Source of the DNA: Homalodisca vitripennis
Lineage: Eukaryota > Arthropoda > Insecta > Hemiptera > Cicadellidae
Direction: 5' to 3'
Length of the DNA: 64,000 bases
Assembly (NCBI RefSeq): GCF_021130785.1
Contig: NC_060208.1
Location: 50,879,501-50,943,500, forward strand
Within the stretch, counting starts at the first letter, position 1, and the number at the start of each line of letters is the position of its first letter. The notes below the pieces were generated by a model. The model had not been told where the DNA came from. It ran no database searches and saw only the letters and a list, made by a program, of their open reading frames with translations. A program made the position numbers and the translations under genes. Below, in pieces: positions 23,264 to 35,354 of this stretch.

Positions 23264-25361
23264 TCAAATCAAATCAAATTCTTTATTGTTCATTGACATG
23301 ATACATGCATGGAACATGGTCAGATATTATAGAACCGATTAATACTAGACAGAAGAATACAAAATCACACATTTAAATATCAGTTTAAAACAGTTTAAAA
23401 TATAAAATAGTACAACTTAAACTACAAACAATCTAATTTATATCGTCCACTAGGCTGTGAGCACCGCTCACCAGTTCGTTAATGGAGTAGAATGCTTGTC
23501 TGATTAGGTATTTTTTAAGTTGTTTTTAAAAGACGTCTCAGTCTCGCATGCTGTGATACTAGAAGGCAAAGCATTAAAGATTTTAGGGCCCATATATGAC
23601 ATTGATTTTTTAAATGTGTTATTATGGTGTTGCGGAATGATTAGAGCATCTCTGTTTCTTGTAGAAATACACGTGGTTAAATGATGGAAGGATTGAAGGT
23701 TCTTAAATGTAAATGTGGCAACCGAATATATATAAAGTGATGGCAATGTCATTAGGCGTTCCCTAGGGAAAAACCTCCCGACAGCTCTCACGATGACCCA
23801 GACCACACATCAGTCGAACAGCTTTCTTCTGCAGTTTGGAAAACCCTACTGATCAACCTACCTGAAGCCGTCCCCCAGAAAATCAATCCATATGTTAAAA
23901 TGGGCACAAAGTAACCAAAGTACACCAGCCTAACGGTATCTCTAGACAGAAAACTTGTTAGGTACCTTAAAGAGTAAATGATGGCACCAAGTCTTTGACA
24001 GACATGACTGATGTGATTTGACCAGTTAAATCTGGAATCAAGTCCCAGGAAGCAGACCGTTGAGAATGCTCGATTAGGTATATTGTCAAGGAGAGTAACT
24101 AACGCACTCTCATTCTTGTGGGGTCTAAAGTGGACTATTGAGGTTTTTTCAGGATTGAGAAATAAATAGTTAGCAGAAAACCAAGAACTAAGACTCTTGA
24201 GTGAAAAAGCAAGCTCGGTGGAAAGAGATTGAGCTGTGTCAGCCTGAATAAGTACACTGGTGTCGTCCGCATATTGCACCAAGTGGCCCCTCACAGATGA
24301 GTTAAGGTCCATTCACGTATATATTAAATAAAAGAGGCCAAGAATTGAGTCTTGCGGCACACCAACCTTTGACCGGTAAGAGAGCAGACCTACCCCTACC
24401 CCCTTTGTTGGTGATCTCAACAAACTGAGAGCGACCAGAAAGATAGGAACGAAACCACTCTAGAGGAATGCCTCTAACACCGTACATTTCCATCTTGTCC
24501 AGGAGACGTTGGTGATTGACGGTGTCAAAGGTACGGGTAAAGATCACAAAAAATGCCCGCAGTCTCACTGCCAGAGTCAACAGAAGAGAAGGCGGTATTA
24601 AGGAAATCATTTATCGCGTGAGTGGTTGATTTTATCTTTAAGAAACCCGAATTGTGAAGGAGATAGTAAGGAATTTTTCGTTAAGAAAATTAATCATTCT
24701 ATTGTGAATTAATCGTTCAAAATACTTTGCTCAACGTGGGAAGAATTGAGATGGGGCGATAATTGGTTAACTGAGGTTTCTATCTCCCTTCTTAAAGACA
24801 GGAATGACCTTGGCGGATTTTAACGCAGAAGGAAAGAGTCCTTGGTTAATAGAATTATGAAACAGGACAGTTAAGGGACACGAGAGTGAATCTGCAAACC
24901 CTCCTGACAATGGATGGAGACATATCAAATACATCAGAAGAGGAAGTGGCCTTGAGACCCTTAGTCACACTCAAACACTTCACTGTACGAGGCAGGAGCA
25001 AAAAAAATGCTCGATGAACATGGAGAGCTGGGCAACCCCGAATCAGTTGATGTTATTTTGCTCTGAAGGTCCAACTGATTACAAGCGTTAACGAAATGAG
25101 AATTAAACCTTGCAGCTATCAAACTAGGTTCTGAGACCAAAAAGCCATCATCAATCAAACCATTTATGCGTTTGTTACCTTTGCACTTCCCTGAATATTC
25201 AGCCACAATCTGCTAAACCGCCTTTCCTGTATTGTCACTATTCTCAATATGAGACCTAGCCACAATGCTCTTCTCCGATTGGATAAGCTTTCGATACTCG
25301 GATTTTCTTTTATTATACAACTTGCGATGGAAAGCCGATGGATAATCGCATACACATCGCA
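23264..25361 (-). mobile_element. LINE-2 copy: second 5'-truncated Jockey/CR1-group retrotransposon
   Basis: A 2.1-kb minus-strand insertion absent from copy A. Filled against empty site gives a 4-bp target-site duplication 'tata' (23260-23263 and 25362-25365). The 3' tail is a (TTTGA)n-type microsatellite (plus strand 'tcaaatcaaatcaaat'), different from the tail of the LINE at 17484. The 5' end is truncated in the linker between endonuclease and reverse transcriptase. It belongs to a different family from the other LINE, judging by its protein and tail. It sits inside the possible host exon described at 23239-25475. Confidence 0.93.
23504..25361 (-). pseudogene. Non-LTR reverse transcriptase, truncated and broken (LINE-2 copy)
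   Basis: Reading enters at the truncated end with 'FHRKLYNKRKSEYRKLI', then a TAG at 25210-25212 takes the place of a tryptophan codon (KAV-stop-QIVAEYSG). The next piece, ending near 24961, has 'IAARFNSHFVNACNQL'. Sequence between 24960 and 24610 is frame-broken. From 24610 the frame gives 'FDTVNHQRLLDKMEMYGVRG' and 'WFRSYLSGRSQF', then garbles the usual GVPQGS motif before 'PLLFNIYVN'. After another shift, 'LVQYADDTSVLI' holds an intact YADD box (24262-24273). The thumb and C-terminal part, 'SLSSWFSANYLFLNPEKT' and, after one more shift, 'YMGPKIFNALPSS', ends near 23504. It has at least four frame breaks plus the stop, so it is more decayed than the LINE at 17484. Confidence 0.9.
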
Positions 25362-25475
25362 TATAATCCTTTACACTTTCGTATTCCCAGCCCATTTCTA
25401 TTGCAACTTCGTTTTCTTTACTTTTTTCAGTCCATTTACTATACTTATCAAATATTTCTAAGATCCTTCCTACCA

Positions 25476-28039
25476 CTGTAGTCTTGATATATATCTTAAA
25501 CTGTCAAAAACTTTTTTAGCGCTTTATTTATAATAAATATAATAAATTATTATATAGTTAAATACACTTTGTTATATTCAAGACACATATAAACGTTACT
25601 ATGAGATGGCATTCAGAAAAATGTATCTCTATCTCTTTTGTACACATTATTCCTCAAAAAAAGTCATGGTTTAATTTTTTTATCTCCTCCAATTGCTTTA
25701 TTTCACTAACTTCTCTGATCAAAGTGTAAGATTTCATTGTAACTTATAATACTCAATTCATAATACAGGAGTTCATTTTTAAACCTCTACAGCCTATTAG
25801 TGAATCATTTGTACAAACGACCTCTAATTCACTTCATATTCCTTTTTACCATACATAGTTTTACTGACGGAACACTAATACTCATCTATTCTGTTATCAC
25901 CGATTCACAATATACAGAAAATTTGAAACTCCAGTCTTTAGATTTTGAAATTGTTTTATTAGCTACGAACTTCCCCTTCTAGAAACACCTTCATTGCTAC
26001 TCATTTTAATTGAAACGTTTAACTTCAAGCTGACCTTAATAAGCAAAGTTAGATAGCATTAATATTTTGCTTCCTTATATTCTAAAAGTATTTGAAATAT
26101 TATGTTTAACTTTAGCATTTTGAACAGTACATCGAATACAAATTCGGTTTTAATTAAACTTATCAAGAATTAGTACATTAAATAGTATAATTTATTAAAT
26201 CTTAAGTTAAAACTAAGTCACTTTTGTTGCCAAAACTTAAAAAACTGAAACGGTAAAAGAATTAAACAAAATAGAGAGTTCTAATAAACTAATTCGCAGT
26301 TACTGTATGGTTTTAAGAGTTCATTTATAATGAACGAATGCTACATCATTTACAGGGTTCACAGATTGTTTATCCCAGTGAACAATGAAAATTGTCTGAA
26401 AAACTCTTTCACCTTCCCAATAATAAGTGAATTTAAATGTTTAAAACCACTGATGAGTTAAAGTGGAGAGACATTTTAGTTTTTATTTACACTATATTAA
26501 CTGCAGATTGATTTACCTTTTAGTAGAAAAGTAATGTAACGATCATGTGAAAATATTTGTGCCATAAAGGAATAGACAGGAAAAATGTCATCCATCTCTC
26601 TTTTGTCTGATGTGGTACAATAAAGCTGACGTGGCCAGATTGTATGGACATTTATCTTAGCCAAGTTCTGGTATACAACATGTTCTACGCCGTGTTTAGT
26701 GAAATCTGTGTTGCTTTTTTATTCTTCTGTTTAGTTTATATTCTATTATTAATGTATCATTAATCTATTATTAATGAAGAACGAGATAATAAAGTGATAA
26801 AACCTTAATCCCAATACTATATAAGATACTAATCTCTAAAAATAAGATACTAGGTAAGATAGAAGCAAATTTTCAGTGGTTTTACGTATAAAATTAAAAT
26901 GAAATCTTACAAAAAATGAAAAGGAAATGTTAAAATACTAATTACTTTGATATCGGACTTTTGTATTGTATGGGATATACTCGTATCAGTGTTATACACC
27001 ATACTGTTGTCAGATAATTAACTTAACTTCCATAGTATATCAAGTGGTATGAGACTATAACATAATTCAAGCAGTTATTGATCTAAACCGACCACATCAA
27101 AGTACAAATATGGTTAACGTTTATTGCCTGTAGAAAACTTTTAAATCCCAATAAATAATATATTTTTTATTTTATCATGTATATCTAGTCGGATCGAATA
27201 GCCTATTAAAAATTAATTATTCGCTGTATATATTTTGTACCAAAAATCTTTACTTTTGTTTAAAAATCTGCTTAAAAGCTTACAAATACGATACATTTTA
27301 TTATTTACAGTACTTATTTTGTAAAATATAATTTTAAGAATATGAATTATTATTGTTAATTAATGTACATACTATGACTACATGTTTAAATACGATATAA
27401 ACTAAGGTTTTATTGAATTAATATTCCAACAGAAACATTGATTTTACGGAAATACTCAAAGACATTATTTTTTACAAAATACTATATAGTATTATCTAAA
27501 AATAAAGATCCTTTACCTATTTTACTGATCCTTACTGACATCTATTTTACTGAACATCTATATGACATTACTATTCATAAATTATTAGATTTAGATGTTT
27601 TTAAACGTGATGTATTCCATATGGGATGTGGATCTTATGGATTTAATAACTCAGTAGAACAAAGAACTATAACGTGTGTTGGTTGAAGGTTTTGAGCCAT
27701 ATTTTACCATTACTGTATTAGGTTTTGGGAACTAATCTCTCATGCCGATAAAAATAAGATTAAATCTATACATCCGAGTGAATGAAATATTGTGTGAAAG
27801 GTATTGAGAGATGTCATATGGGAAAAAAAAACTAGAGATTAATTTTGCACGTTTAAACGTAAAACAAGATATAGTGTTTATCATAAATGAGCGTATAAGA
27901 CGATCCTCCTGAGTTTATCTGAGTTACCCATCAGATATACACCATTGCTAAATTTACATTCAATCCTTAAATTAATTACACTTCGAGACTATGACTTGTA
28001 TGACAAGTCACTTTGTTTAGATATGTGATAATAAGTAGG
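25476..28039. other. Copy B right part, no gene recognised
   Basis: Matches copy A 10582-13245, lacking the ATTA tract and carrying about 35 extra bp near 26930. A run of 'ggaaaaaaaa' at about 27821 replaces copy A 'ggaaacaga', a typical slippage-type change. Nothing gene-like was found. Confidence 0.55.
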
Positions 28040-28959
28040 TGCTGCTTACTTAAACAGAATTTACTCATTAGAATATCAGTGTCTCATTTATATATGACTT
28101 AGGAAAATGTTTGATAAAATTACAGAATACCTGTAACATAATTAAGATTAAAAATTAGATCGCCAATAAAACCTTAATGATTTATATATCAGAGTTTTTA
28201 TTGATAAAAATGTGACTTTTTATAATAAAATCACACATGTTGGCCATTTTGACAAGACAGTGAACTCTCCTACTAGATATTATAGCTTTAAACCATTACA
28301 AAAATACGTAAAGTTAATTAACAGTTTTTATACCGGAGACTGGCTACTTGGATATAACTATTACTATTAGTATTACTATGTGTAATAGGCTAGACTCGTC
28401 CATATTTATAATTTCCTATGAATGTAATTTAATTTCTAGATATATGTACTTCGATTATCATACAATTTTCTAAACACCTATGTATACATAAACCATCCTG
28501 ATGTACACGTATATTGAAAAACAATGATGAGTGCATTTAAACTTGATATGAATATAATATGAAAGTTATAATATAACAGTAAAATGTAAATTATTTTTAA
28601 TAAAGGTATCCCAGATTGACAGCTCATATATTAGCGTACCAAGAAAGGATTGTTTTAATTTTACATTCAGTACAAATTACAAACTCTCCAGACGCTGTAA
28701 GAAGCTTAATTCATTGTTTCGTACCAAATTGTGTTGCTACTTCATAGAATGTTGTACTATATTGAAAGGAATTGTTCAAGTATCTGCCTATAGAAAATAA
28801 TTATCAGGGCTTTATATATACTCATGTGTAAATAACGCAATTATACTCAATCCTCAAGTCAAACCTAGGCTCATAACAGAAATGTTACAGCAGCAATTAT
28901 TAAGTATCATAGCAGAAGCTGGGCTAATATTTATTTGCATATGCGTTGGGCTAAGTGTT
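28040..28959. other. Single-copy AT-rich DNA, nothing recognised
   Basis: Begins where copy B ends. No repeat, exon or RNA gene is visible. Confidence 0.5.
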
Positions 28960-29720
28960 ATTACATGCATAACGAGTGAGAGTATCGAGTTACCAAAAAA
29001 TTTAAATATCTACATCCGAACATGGAAGGACGGAGTTTAATATGGTAAAGGGACGTTTTTAATAAGAAGTTATGCCAACTCCCGGATGGTGTTCTAGCTT
29101 CATGTCTAACTGGGACGACACATCCAGATCTTTCAGGACCTCCAGGGTGTCGACCCGTGTCCATGGATAGACGGGCCTCTTACGACACCTCTTTCACGTC
29201 ACTGTAACAGTCACTGGCATCAATGAGTGACACAAGCTTGTAGGGAATCTATCTGTCTATCGTACACCAATAAATTGCAACCGATGGGACTTCCAAAGCG
29301 GCTTACGCACATTGCTAATGGGAAAACAAAGGGGACTTGGTAGAGCGACTAGACGGTTAAATAAAAGGGGACTTGGTAGAGCGACTGTACCATGTCAAAT
29401 TCAGAATAACTCCAACGGTACACTCCTATCAGTTACCTCAAAGCGCGGTACAAGAGGGTTTCTAAATAACCGTCATCTTCATAGAGAGAAAATAAGACGG
29501 CTTCTACTAGTTCATAACGCGGTAAGTTCCAGGATTGCACTACAACTGCAAAGGGGAAAGTACAGAACGAGACGAGGTTGAGCGACCGCTACCGGACCAT
29601 GTCATGCCCAGAACGATTCCGAAGGTACACAGACAGAGTCACGCGTGATCAGCCCACCAATAGGAAACAGCCGTCACGTCGGACGACAAAGCCAAAGTGC
29701 ATCAAACTGGCTCATCTATT
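28960..29720. other. GC-richer island with short direct repeats
   Basis: This block stands out from the AT-rich surroundings. It contains a perfect 23-bp direct repeat ('aaaggggacttggtagagcg' plus 'act') at 29328-29350 and 29364-29386. A degenerate third relative lies at about 29577-29616 ('gttgagcgaccgctaccgga'). A minus-strand frame at 28961-29164 and a plus-strand frame at 29312-29581 are open but match no family I know. It is probably an old transposable-element fragment; a promoter or noncoding gene is possible. Confidence 0.4.
29328..29386. repeat. 23-bp perfect direct repeat, 36-bp period
   Basis: Two identical units begin at 29328 and 29364, separated by 13 bp containing 'agacggttaaata'. 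Confidence 0.85.
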
Positions 29721-31119
29721 TTTCATTGACTTGCTCTGAACTATATTAAATGATAGTAAGGGATCTTATTATAAATAGTGAAAATAAAGTCTACTTCAAC
29801 TGTACATGTTACAAATATTATAAATTATGATTGTAAGTGCTCGTTTGTTCGTGTACAGATCTACTTAACCTTTTGTTTTCAAATTATTATAATAGTTTAA
29901 GCTAATATGGGTTTGTATTTGCACAAGCATTTTATGTAATATGACTTCATGTCCGCTGCAAAAAGGCATGAGAAAACTTTACTAAAGTACTAAATTTCCA
30001 ATCAGTTTAACTTCGACGCATGTTTTTGACATTTATTCAATGTTCCTCTATTAAATCAAAATATAATAAATAACCTTCAGCTGACTGGAATGGTTCAGAA
30101 ATTGTATTGATATTTAATATATTACTATATGTTGACCGCATCAATATTTTTATTCCTAAACGTAGATTTTGGATACAACCTAATTTTTTCAAATTTGGTC
30201 TCGTATTGATTCAGTTAAGACTGAAAGGCCGCAATGAAAATGTACAGCCATTTCCTTAATTAAGGCTTTCTTCGCACACAGTGATACGATGTTAGATCGT
30301 TCTTTGATAAAGTTACAACCCTCCCCAAGAAGCTAAATGGAATTAATTATCTCATTAGGTTTGATTGAACCAGAAATATAGAATTTCTCGTCTTAAATGT
30401 TAACTTTCAACAAACTTAAACAAATAAAAGTGATATTATTAATAAGAATGTATTAAATGGTGCTTATGTTGTTGTTTTAAAAGGCGTTAGTGAATTTTAT
30501 AAGAATACTTACACAAGAACAACATGTCTTTATAAAGTGTATTAGAACTCTTAGAATGAATTTTAAATATTAAAACACACCGCGATTTCAATACTAATAG
30601 ACGTAGTCTTCTACGATTATTTATCAACAATATTTTTAAGTTTAGTTTACTAGAAGTTATTTATCAAATTGTCCTAAGAAAGACTAGTAAGATTGTTTTT
30701 GTGACCATTGTATTTATACTCGTACTTGGAAATAAATTATTTCTAATGTCTGTTTGTAGTCACAAATAGGAAACAGACATCCTATTCGGTCGTGAGTTCT
30801 GGCCACCTACAGTATAACTTAAATATAAGAATATTATGACGTGTTAAAATGGACAGGATCATCAGTACGAAATGGCGTACCGGAAGTTGGAATTAATTTT
30901 ATTTAAAGTGTTTTAGTTGAATCTGCATGCAGAGATAGTATATTACTATTAAGACTTATATTACGTGACGCAATAGCTAGACTAAATTGCTGGAATTTCT
31001 CCCCAAAATATGAGGCCGTTTCAATCAGAATGTCAGCAATCTTGAGATCGGAAGGCGATTTTGGGATTACTTGATATTCTCAGCCAATCCATGAAATATC
31101 TGGTAATCTGGAGACGGCT
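29721..31119. other. AT-rich intergenic DNA, nothing recognised
   Basis: No long frame, RNA gene or mobile-element terminus was found. Confidence 0.5.
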
Positions 31120-31262
31120 TGGTGAGATTGCAGAGCTTGGCGTCAAGCGAGGTCCGCGCTTGCGCACTAGGGTCTCACAGTAGTTACAAGGCGCTCTTCT
31201 GCGCTTGTCAGCTGCATTAAGCGAGTGTTGTGCCTCTTAATGAGGGGCTCCACCAAACTAAG
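31120..31262. other. Short GC-rich island
   Basis: About 140 bp of distinctly GC-rich sequence including 'gaggtccgcgcttgcgcact' and 'gcgctcttctgcgcttgtc'. It has no convincing frame, tRNA boxes or terminal repeats. It may be a repeat fragment or a regulatory element. Confidence 0.3.
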
Positions 31263-34200
31263 AAGGAGACAAAAATTACTTTCACACATTCTTATATAGT
31301 TCTATATAGGGTATCCTGTTATACTTTTCTTAAAAGTGTAATATTACTAAACTTAGTTCTGATCACAAAATTTTTTTTCGTCAAAACCTCTAGACGCCGA
31401 TAATGTGATGCTGGTAATCAGATTGCTGATAGATAAGCAACCAACCTCTAAGATATACAGCAAATGTTATGAGATTTACATTTTGCAATGATTCTCTTGA
31501 GTTTATGTAGTCTTATAGAATTGTTAAAAACGGTATTGTAAATTTAAAATAAACAAGATTGTATATTACAAATAAGGCCGTTTTGACTATACATCCAATA
31601 TCCTACTTAAATGTGTGTGACCAGCAGTGTGGGGCTGAGGGTTCACTCGGTATTGTGGTGAGAGAGAGATTCCACGGTTTACAGCCATTACTTTTGGTCT
31701 GCCTCAACAATTGTTCTCTGTTTAGTGGTCTATGCTGTGTGGAGTCACATGTGTAAGCAGATAAGTACGCGGGAGAAACGTAATAATATTGTGACTGATA
31801 TATTAATAACATATATATTTATATTTAGTAAAATCTATATATCACTTATTACTATTTATGATTAAAATGCAACATAATTTAAATTTAAAAAATGCAGAAT
31901 TTCAATCTATGTTTTGATTAAGTCAAACAAAATTATAAATATACTTAAAAGTAGTGTTACTGTGATAAAAATGTACATTAAAACCATCCCAGTTTTCGTT
32001 ATAAGAGGAAGCTTGCGGACTAATCAAAAATGTCCTTTATTATTTAGCAAACAATGGTGATCTCTTCCCGGTTGTGATGTCAATGGACGAAAATATCTAT
32101 CAAAACATAACTCCAATAACTTTCGCCTGTTAATTTTTATTTTTTTCACAATCAGGTGTAATTTAATACAAGCTAATGTAAGAGAGAGTATTTTAAAGTT
32201 TATATTTAATTGATAATACACTACTGTCAATACAAGTATCTGAAATTGTATTAGAAGTGTTACAATCATATTAGGCTTTATATCTGTTAATGTATGAGAG
32301 GATTTGCCTAAGGCTTTATCCGATATATGTATGAAACACTATCGTCTCCACCATCCGCTTCGCCTCATCTGTCCTTTTCTTCTTCACTTCTCAGCTGGTA
32401 TGGGCGTTCCCACCATCGAGGCAATTTTTACAGCCGTCTGAGTGCACGAGACTTGCATTTTAGGTGGAACCTGGACAACTTTCGAACTTTTCTAGCATTC
32501 ACATTTTAGACTTCTGGTCTACTAATCTTCACTTTTTTCCGACTACAGCTGCAATGTCGAGCCAAGATGCTGACGCCCGCGCTTGTGAGTCGACATCAAC
32601 GTGAAGAGAAGTCAATTTTAAAATTGTAATAATTATTAAGTTCGTATGCAAAATTCTCATAGAACATTGGGACCATTAGGCCCACCACCATGATATTATT
32701 TAGTTCACTATCTCTCTATATCGCAGCAACGTGGAAATGCATTATTGTATTTTTAACATCTTGAAGCGGTGCTTTTATGTTTATTTGCCACAATGAAACA
32801 TATAAGTAATTTTTGCAAGTCGAGTATTCATTACCACGACCTCAGCGGTATACAACCCCATGTGTTTCGCACATTCGGTACAAACTCTGCAGCCTTTTTT
32901 ACTTCCTCTGATGTCTTATTAGGGGGATCTAGAAGCACAGGTTCACTTAACCAGATGGTTGTGACCTATCCATTTTTTATATCGGTTGAATACCTTCTCT
33001 GCTAAATTTAAACTTCCGCTGAAAATGTTATAAATGTTTGTTACAAAAAACCTTAATAATATGAGATAATTTATACGTAACATCTATAGGTCACGGATCA
33101 CTGAACAGTTTTAAAGTTTGTTATTCCTTAAATTTTATAACGCGTTTTTTGGAAACTAAAACTGTCCTAAAAAACCCATAGTAAATGGCACTTTGCAAAA
33201 GACTTTTCGTAAGTATTAGATATATCACTTTCAGAATGGCTTATCAAGTTTGGCTCGTTTTATTTTAGCATGATCAAATAATATCGTAAAATGACATGAA
33301 TTAAGTAAAATGATTTTGTTCATAGACACTAAATCCAGTGTTTTATTATTAAAAGTGTTTTTTCTTAAGTCTATAATATAATTTTTATTCACCCTCTATC
33401 CTGGTAATAAAACTTTAAGTAAAATATTTTGTATGTTGAACTATGTATAATGATTTAGTTTGCCATAATACTGTATATTAATGAATGTTTGTGTTTAAGT
33501 CCTATTCAGTTAATACTAGATATTATTATATATTCTTAAATCTATTATAAAAAGATCATTGAAAGTATTCTTTTTTAAATATAATAAATGTTAATCCGTG
33601 ATAAATACATAGCTAACAAATAAAATACTCAGTAACGTGATGGGCCGATAATTTAACCATCCCTAAGAGTAAACTTATTGGATCAACAAAATAAGGACGC
33701 AGGACACGTCCCACAGAACATTACCGCATCCCAAAACTACTGTGACAGTGACACGTTTTTAACTCTGAACATTCCCTTTTCTGAAGGCATATCGACTCAC
33801 AAAGTAATTTAACAAATAAAAATGTTAAAACATAAATTAAAATAGTAAATAAATAAGATACATTTTGTGTAATACGTATATTAAAATACAAAGAGATATT
33901 TATTAAATATATAACTTAATTATGGCATGACTATTTTACTGTAATAATATATTAGTATATTAAATAATAATAGCAAAATAATATTAGCCTAATGTTGTAG
34001 AGTTTATACTAGATAAATGTATATAGTTTTCTCTTAAAAAATAGGACTTTGCATTAAACTTACTTCATGCTTTGCTTTTTGCATTGATATTCATTAAACA
34101 ATTCTAAAGATTTAAGTGAATAGAAACTTTTTTATCCCAAAATTAAAAAGTGTGCTGTTACTATTGAACCGTTAGATGTGAAAAAGTTTCTTCTTCAAAA

Positions 34201-34424
34201 TAAATCGTAATCTTAAAGTTAAAAATTTACAACGGCTGTTTTATAACATAAGTTAGGGTACAAAACGATCTTGGTTTCGAACACTTCAACAGCCCTTGTA
34301 GAATTTAAAGAGTAATAGTATGCCATATCATGGACCCAAAAAGTTTTGGATAAATTACGTGTGTAAACTGTAGCTTTCAAATTTAAGATTGTTTACGAAG
34401 CGTGTTGTGTATTAGACTTTGCTG

Positions 34425-34515
34425 AAGTTGCATGCAAAATTTCAAATACATAGCCAAATTATTTAAAATGTGTCCTGTGGCCAGACAGACAGTTATACAG
34501 AACAGATATTTGTAC
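34425..34515. repeat. Fragment of dispersed repeat with GACAGACA motif
   Basis: Contains 'gcatgcaaaatttcaaatac' and 'ctgtggccagacagacag', resembling 9734-9762 and the interior of 10038-10241. Confidence 0.45.
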
Positions 34516-34949
34516 ATTTTCCGGGCAGACGAAAGAGAAATCTGAAAATGAGTCAGCTAAATGAGTGATAGCTTTCAAAACACTCATTCTTCTCTATTTA
34601 GAAATAGAGATTCGTAAAAAATTTAAATTCTACACATTAAATCTCTCTCGAGCTAGTTTCTACATGGTAAATTCATATATTTGTCCAATTAGTTAGGTTT
34701 CTTAGCGGAATTCAAATAATGAAAGTTTCGGTGAGCTAGGGATTGTACTACAACACGATAGTGCGCTGTAATAAAACGCTGCCACATTGTAACAATACGT
34801 TGTTACGCTGAGTAACAATGGCGATGTTAAAATCTTGTATGACTCTATTTGGTTTGTTTACAAATGTATTTATTCTGGTAGTTTCTCGTTGTCTTCGTAC
34901 ATGAAACAGGTTTAAAAATATTCGTTAACGCATTGAAAATCCCTTGGAG

Positions 34950-35145
34950 TGAAATGAGTGATCATCAACTCGGTGTTGCCCATATAGAAATAAACCTTCA
35001 CTCAAAATAAATAGCAAGTCTACAAAATCAGATCTTATTTAAGAATCGTGCAGACATACAGACGGAAGTATAGATATAAATACAGGCAGATATGAAACTT
35101 TTCCAGCCACTCTCTTGAATTCATATACGCTCAGCCAATTAATAT
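34950..35145. repeat. Degraded copy of the 10038-type dispersed repeat
   Basis: Shares, in order with 10053-10241, a 'caac...cggtgttg' segment, an 'aagtctacaaaatcag' segment, a 'cagacatacagacgg' segment and the terminal 'acgctcagccaa' (35127-35138). Confidence 0.5.
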
Positions 35146-35301
35146 CGGTATGCTGACAAAATAGACTATTCCAACAGATAGGCTGAGACTAGTATGACAT
35201 TTCGTGTACGAGGGAGTTATGTTCGCCTGAAGAGATCTAAAAAATATCGATGGCGATGAATGTCATAACGAACATTTTGCATCGTTTCGACATCGGGCGC
35301 T

Positions 35302-35354
35302 GTACTAAGAGGAAGGTGAACTGGAGCTAAACTCAACATTCACATTGAATTCAA
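35302..35354 (+). repeat. Dispersed repeat arm, inverted relative to 54079
   Basis: Begins 'gtactaagaggaaggtgaac' and matches the reverse complement of 54079-54130 at roughly 85 percent by eye. Flanking sequence diverges on both sides. Confidence 0.55.

Larger units (their letters stand above)
23239..25475 (-). pseudogene. Same possible exon in copy B, split by LINE-2
   Basis: The two halves are 25475-25364 and 23263-23239, separated by the 2.1-kb LINE at 23264-25361. The donor-like GTAAGT is kept (23238-23233). The insertion falls after the KDY codons, ten codons from the exon end, and the LINE adds in-frame stops. If the exon is real, this copy cannot make the normal protein unless the LINE is spliced out. 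The remainder is as described for 10447-10581, with Ser, Gly and Ala replacing Arg, Ser and Thr at three positions. Confidence 0.28.
13480..28039. repeat. Large direct duplication, copy B (14.6 kb)
   Basis: This is the second copy of 31-13245 in direct orientation. It begins at 'gaaatattaaaaaagg' and ends at 'gataataagtagg' (28039), after which single-copy DNA begins with 'tgctgc'. It is longer than copy A mainly because it holds two truncated LINEs (17484-20358 and 23264-25361), which together exceed the mariner-like element and MITE found only in copy A. Order and orientation of all shared blocks are conserved. Confidence 0.95.
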
